This document shows positions 61,128 through 64,000 of a stretch of DNA of 64,000 nucleotides, in pieces (position 1 is the stretch's first letter; every line of letters begins with the position of its first letter). The notes beneath the pieces were generated by a model that saw only the letters and a list, made by a program, of their open reading frames with translations, did not search any database and was not told the DNA's origin. The position numbers and the translations under genes are program-made. The stretch comes from Flavobacterium sp. NG2 (GTDB taxonomy: Bacteria > Bacteroidota > Bacteroidia > Flavobacteriales > Flavobacteriaceae), in the NCBI RefSeq assembly GCF_034119845.1, contig NZ_CP139420.1:970001-1034000 (forward strand), read 5' to 3'.

Positions 61128-62128
61128 TGGGAAACATCACATTTTTAAATCCAGAATTTTTTTGGCTGTTTCTTTTAATTCCATTTGCTATTGCTTGGCT
61201 CTTTTGGAAAAGAAAACACCAATCGGCTACCTTAAAAATTAGTTCAACCAAGGGGTTTAAAGGTTCGACTACCCTAATGGCTAGATTGAAACCTTATTTA
61301 GGGGTACTTCGTATTCTAGCTTTAAGTTTGTTGATAGTAGCTTTAGCAAGACCTCGAACAGTTGATATCAGTAATAAAACTAAAACGACCAAAGGAATTG
61401 ATATTGTAATGGCAGTCGATGTTTCGGGGAGTATGCTGGCCAAAGATTTAAAGCCCAACCGTATGGAAGCTTTGAAAGAAGTGGCTGGAAATTTTGCTTC
61501 CGAGCGACCTAATGACCGTATTGGTTTAGTGGTTTATGCTTCCGAGGCGTATACTAAAACACCTGTAACAAGTGATAAAGCGGTGGTTCTTGAAGCGATT
61601 AAAAGCATCAAATACGACCAAGTTCTACAAGACGGAACAGGAATCGGAATGGGATTGGCAACAGCCGTAAACCGTTTGAAAGATAGCAAAGCCAAAAGTA
61701 AAGTTATCATTCTTTTGACCGATGGTGTCAATAATGCGGGTTTTATCGAACCAGAAACAGCAGCTGATATTGCCAAACAATACGGAATTAAAGTCTATAC
61801 TATCGGTATTGGAACCAACGGAATGGCTGAATTCCCGTACGCAGTAGCTCCTAATGGTCAGTTTTTATTCCAAAGAATGAAAGTCGAAATTGACGAAAGG
61901 TTGATGCAAAGTATCGCCAGAAAAACCGAAGGGAAATATTTTAGAGCGACAAGCAACAGTAAATTAGCCGAAATATATGCTGAAATTAACAAGCTTGAAA
62001 CAACCGAAATCGAAGAATTGAAATTTTACGATTACGACGAAAAATTCAGACCTCTTGTGCTGTTAGCAGGTCTTTTGCTTTTGGTAGAAATTGGATTGCG
62101 AAATACGGTTTACAAGAGTTTTATTTAA
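61127..62128 (+). CDS. batA: VWA-domain membrane protein BatA
   Basis: The 333-aa protein has two N-terminal TM helices (FFWLFLLIPFAIAWLFW; ILALSLLIVALA), a VWA domain with the MIDAS sequence DVSGSML, the TDGVNNAG loop, and a C-terminal TM helix (PLVLLAGLLLLVEIGL). It belongs to the aerotolerance (Bat) group, working with MoxR. It starts within the end of the upstream gene. Confidence 0.92.
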   Translation: MGNITFLNPEFFWLFLLIPFAIAWLFWKRKHQSATLKISSTKGFKGSTTLMARLKPYLGVLRILALSLLIVALARPRTVDISNKTKTTKGIDIVMAVDVSGSMLAKDLKPNRMEALKEVAGNFASERPNDRIGLVVYASEAYTKTPVTSDKAVVLEAIKSIKYDQVLQDGTGIGMGLATAVNRLKDSKAKSKVIILLTDGVNNAGFIEPETAADIAKQYGIKVYTIGIGTNGMAEFPYAVAPNGQFLFQRMKVEIDERLMQSIARKTEGKYFRATSNSKLAEIYAEINKLETTEIEELKFYDYDEKFRPLVLLAGLLLLVEIGLRNTVYKSFI

Positions 62129-62281
62129 TTGAAACACAAAGAGCACAAAGGCCACACAAAGAACACAAAATCTAATAGAGGCCTTTAAATTAAGTGAAAC
62201 TTGGTTTTAATTTAAACATAAAAAAAACAATAACATAGTGACCCTAGTGTAAACTTTGTGTCCTTAGTGGTTAAAAAAAAT
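62129..62281. other. Short intergenic spacer with CACAAAG repeat pieces
   Basis: Contains AAACACAAAGAGCACAAAGG and, in reverse, CTTTGTGTCCTTAGTGG, related to the array at 41.5-42.5 kb. It separates batA from batB. Confidence 0.55.
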
Positions 62282-63310
62282 ATGGAATTAGACGAATCAA
62301 AATATTTATACCTCTTCATTCTACTGCCTTTAGTAGTCCTTTTATTCTTGTACAATATGTATTGGAAAAGAAAAAAACAAAAGGAGTTTGGAGATATTGA
62401 ATCCATCAACAAATTAAGTCCGGAACGTTCTGTTTTTAAACCAGTTTTAAAATTGATTGTGTTCTTGTTGGCTATGGTTGGATTGATTTTAGGGCTAGTA
62501 AATCCTAAGATTGGTACAAAAATGGAAACGGTAAAAAGAGAGGGTATCGACATTGTTTTTGCTATGGATGTATCCAAAAGTATGCTTGCCGAAGATATTG
62601 CTCCTAGCCGTTTAGAGAAAAGCAAACAACTGGTTTCACAAATCATCAATCAGTTAGGGAACGACCGCATCGGGATTGTGGCTTATGCAGGAAGTGCTTT
62701 TCCTGTATTGCCTATCACAACAGATTATAGTGTAGCCAAAATGTTTTTGCAAAGCATGAGTCCTGATATGGTGTCTTCCAAAGGAACTTCGCTAGAAGAA
62801 GCGATTCAATTATCAGCAACCTATTTTGATGACAAAAGCAAAACAAGTAAACTGTTAATCTTGATTTCGGATGGTGAAGACCATTCTGAAGGAGCATTGG
62901 CAGCAGCCGAAGAAGCTAACAAACAAGGCATGCGTATTATCACCATTGGTGTTGGAACCGAAAAAGGAGCTACTATTCCGTTGAAAAGAAATGGCGTAAT
63001 AGAAAGTTACCAAAGAGATAAAAATGGTGATGTTGTTGTAACTAAATTGAATCAAGTTAGCCTTGAAACCATTGCGAAAACAACCAAAGGAGGCTATGTG
63101 AATGGTAATAATACTAAAGAAACGATGGAATACATCAAAAACACTTTGGATAACATTCAAAAAACCGAATTTGAAGCTACACAAATGGCCGATTTTCAAT
63201 CACAATTTCAGTGGTTTTTAGGATTTGCTTTTATACTTCTTTTTGTTGACGTTTTCTTATTAGAGAGAAAAACAAACTGGGTTAAAAAGCTGAACTTATT
63301 TAACGAATAA
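62282..63310 (+). CDS. batB: VWA-domain membrane protein BatB
   Basis: The protein starts MELDESKYLYLFILLPL and has TM helices, a VWA domain with MIDAS DVSKSML, and ISDGEDHSEG, then a C-terminal TM (FLGFAFILLFVDVFLL). I chose ATG 62282; the frame is open 24 bases further to a GTG in the repeat spacer, which is unlikely as a start. Confidence 0.92.
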   Translation: MELDESKYLYLFILLPLVVLLFLYNMYWKRKKQKEFGDIESINKLSPERSVFKPVLKLIVFLLAMVGLILGLVNPKIGTKMETVKREGIDIVFAMDVSKSMLAEDIAPSRLEKSKQLVSQIINQLGNDRIGIVAYAGSAFPVLPITTDYSVAKMFLQSMSPDMVSSKGTSLEEAIQLSATYFDDKSKTSKLLILISDGEDHSEGALAAAEEANKQGMRIITIGVGTEKGATIPLKRNGVIESYQRDKNGDVVVTKLNQVSLETIAKTTKGGYVNGNNTKETMEYIKNTLDNIQKTEFEATQMADFQSQFQWFLGFAFILLFVDVFLLERKTNWVKKLNLFNE

Positions 63311-63320
63311 AACACACAAA

Positions 63321-64000
63321 ATGATTTTTTTACAAAAATATAGCTTTCTATTTTCACTAATCCTAACCGCAGGATTAGCGACTTTGAATGCACAAGAAAA
63401 AGACAATATTTTACCTAAAGCAAATGAGGAATATGCAGCAAGTAAATTTGTAGATGCTGAAGCTAATTACAGAATTTCGAATGCTAAATTTGGAAATAAA
63501 AAAATAGCCAAATATAATTTAGGAAATGCTATTTACAAACAAAATCAACCTTCAGAAGCGAAATTCGCTTACGCAAAAGCAATAGAAGAGAATAATTCTA
63601 GAGCTCAAAAACACAAAGCTTATCACAACTTAGGAAATGTGTTTATGAAAGAGAAGGATTATACCCAAGCGGTTGAAGCTTATAAAAATGCGTTACGCAA
63701 CAATCCTTCGGATGAAGAAACGAGATATAATTTTGCCTTGGCTAAGAAAATGCTAAAAGAGAATCCTCCTAAAAACGACAACAAGGATAAAAATAAAGAC
63801 AAGGATAAAGATAAAAAAGACGATAAAAACAAAGACAAAAAAGACGGCGATAACAAAGATAAAAACGACGATAAAGGCGATAAAGACAAGGATAAAAAAG
63901 ATGGTGATAAAGACAAAAAAGACCAAAACAAAGGAGACAAACCTGAAGATGGTCAGCCTAAACCAACGCCTGGAGGGATTTCTAAAGAACGTTTACAAAA
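63321..64000 (+). CDS. batC: TPR protein BatC, cut by the window end
   Basis: A gene begins at ATG 63321, 10 bases after batB, with a signal peptide (FLFSLILTAGLATLNAQ) and TPR repeats (FVDAEANYRISNAKFGNKKI, HNLGNVFMKEKDYTQAVEAY). From about residue 150 the protein becomes a long lysine/aspartate/asparagine-rich tail. It runs beyond base 64000, so the end is unknown. Position and content match BatC of the Bat operon. Confidence 0.85.
   Translation, partial: MIFLQKYSFLFSLILTAGLATLNAQEKDNILPKANEEYAASKFVDAEANYRISNAKFGNKKIAKYNLGNAIYKQNQPSEAKFAYAKAIEENNSRAQKHKAYHNLGNVFMKEKDYTQAVEAYKNALRNNPSDEETRYNFALAKKMLKENPPKNDNKDKNKDKDKDKKDDKNKDKKDGDNKDKNDDKGDKDKDKKDGDKDKKDQNKGDKPEDGQPKPTPGGISKERLQ

Noticed and set aside
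62258..62281. GTG start for batB
   Set aside because: It sits in a repeat-containing spacer. The ATG at 62282 gives a normal membrane-protein start.
63680..63940. Serine/leucine-rich minus-strand frame
   Set aside because: It is the antisense of the lysine/aspartate-rich BatC tail.

Overview
The window is a contiguous piece of a Bacteroidota chromosome, most likely a Flavobacterium or close relative. This rests on the low GC content, the many -7 boxes of the TAnnTTTG type, the general lack of Shine-Dalgarno sequences, and flavobacterial families such as DUF3871, DUF4861, DUF4382, the Bat operon and KduI/KduD. It contains no rRNA and no intact tRNA.

Bases 1 to about 19.7 kb look like one end of an integrated accessory element. 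The first part (1-8.5 kb) carries a Cas4-like nuclease, several small unknown proteins, a phage-type AAA ATPase, a DUF3871 protein, a VapE-type primase/helicase, a GIY-YIG protein and a RepA-type helicase. The second part (8.8-19.6 kb) is a DNA phosphorothioation island. dndC, dndD and dndE lie on the plus strand. A tight five-gene operon on the minus strand converges on them: a PLD-helicase, a 69-aa protein, a zinc-hook Rad50/DndD-like ATPase, a 159-aa protein and a DGQHR (DndB-like) protein. I read this operon as the restriction or control side of the system. It lacks the classical DptFGH composition and is the best candidate here for a poorly described system. The island ends at a 29-nt copy of a tRNA 3' end (probable att site). 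A tandem array of twelve 88-bp units follows; each unit carries a tRNA-tail-like segment and an intrinsic terminator.

Bases 20.8-24.1 kb are a second small defence patch: a phage-type adenine methyltransferase tail-to-tail with a DpnI homologue and its 66-aa partner, then a likely GNAT toxin-antitoxin pair that includes an unlisted 51-aa gene.

From 24.1 kb onward the content is mostly core chromosome: a small secreted repeat protein, a NarL-type two-component pair, DinB and ArsC-like proteins, yicC and gmk. A six-gene mannitol/polyol ABC-import and catabolism operon (30.4-37.3 kb) has an operator-like inverted repeat at its promoter. Next come umuC/umuD, a DsbA-like protein, pth, and a kduI-kduD-DUF4861 uronate operon divergent from a LacI regulator with a perfect 24-bp palindrome between them. 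Then follow yraN, an LD-carboxypeptidase, a secreted endonuclease/phosphatase, 3-hydroxyanthranilate dioxygenase, an ALDH7-type dehydrogenase, a decayed RAYT transposase next to REP-like hairpins, a DUF4382 lipoprotein, and the MoxR-DUF58-BatA-BatB-BatC operon, which runs off the right edge.

The intergenic spaces are rich in repeats: a family shared by 20.8, 40.7 and (weakly) 51.3 kb, a tandem array of about 130-bp units at 41.5-42.5 kb, and nested inverted repeats at 28.2 and 53.1 kb.
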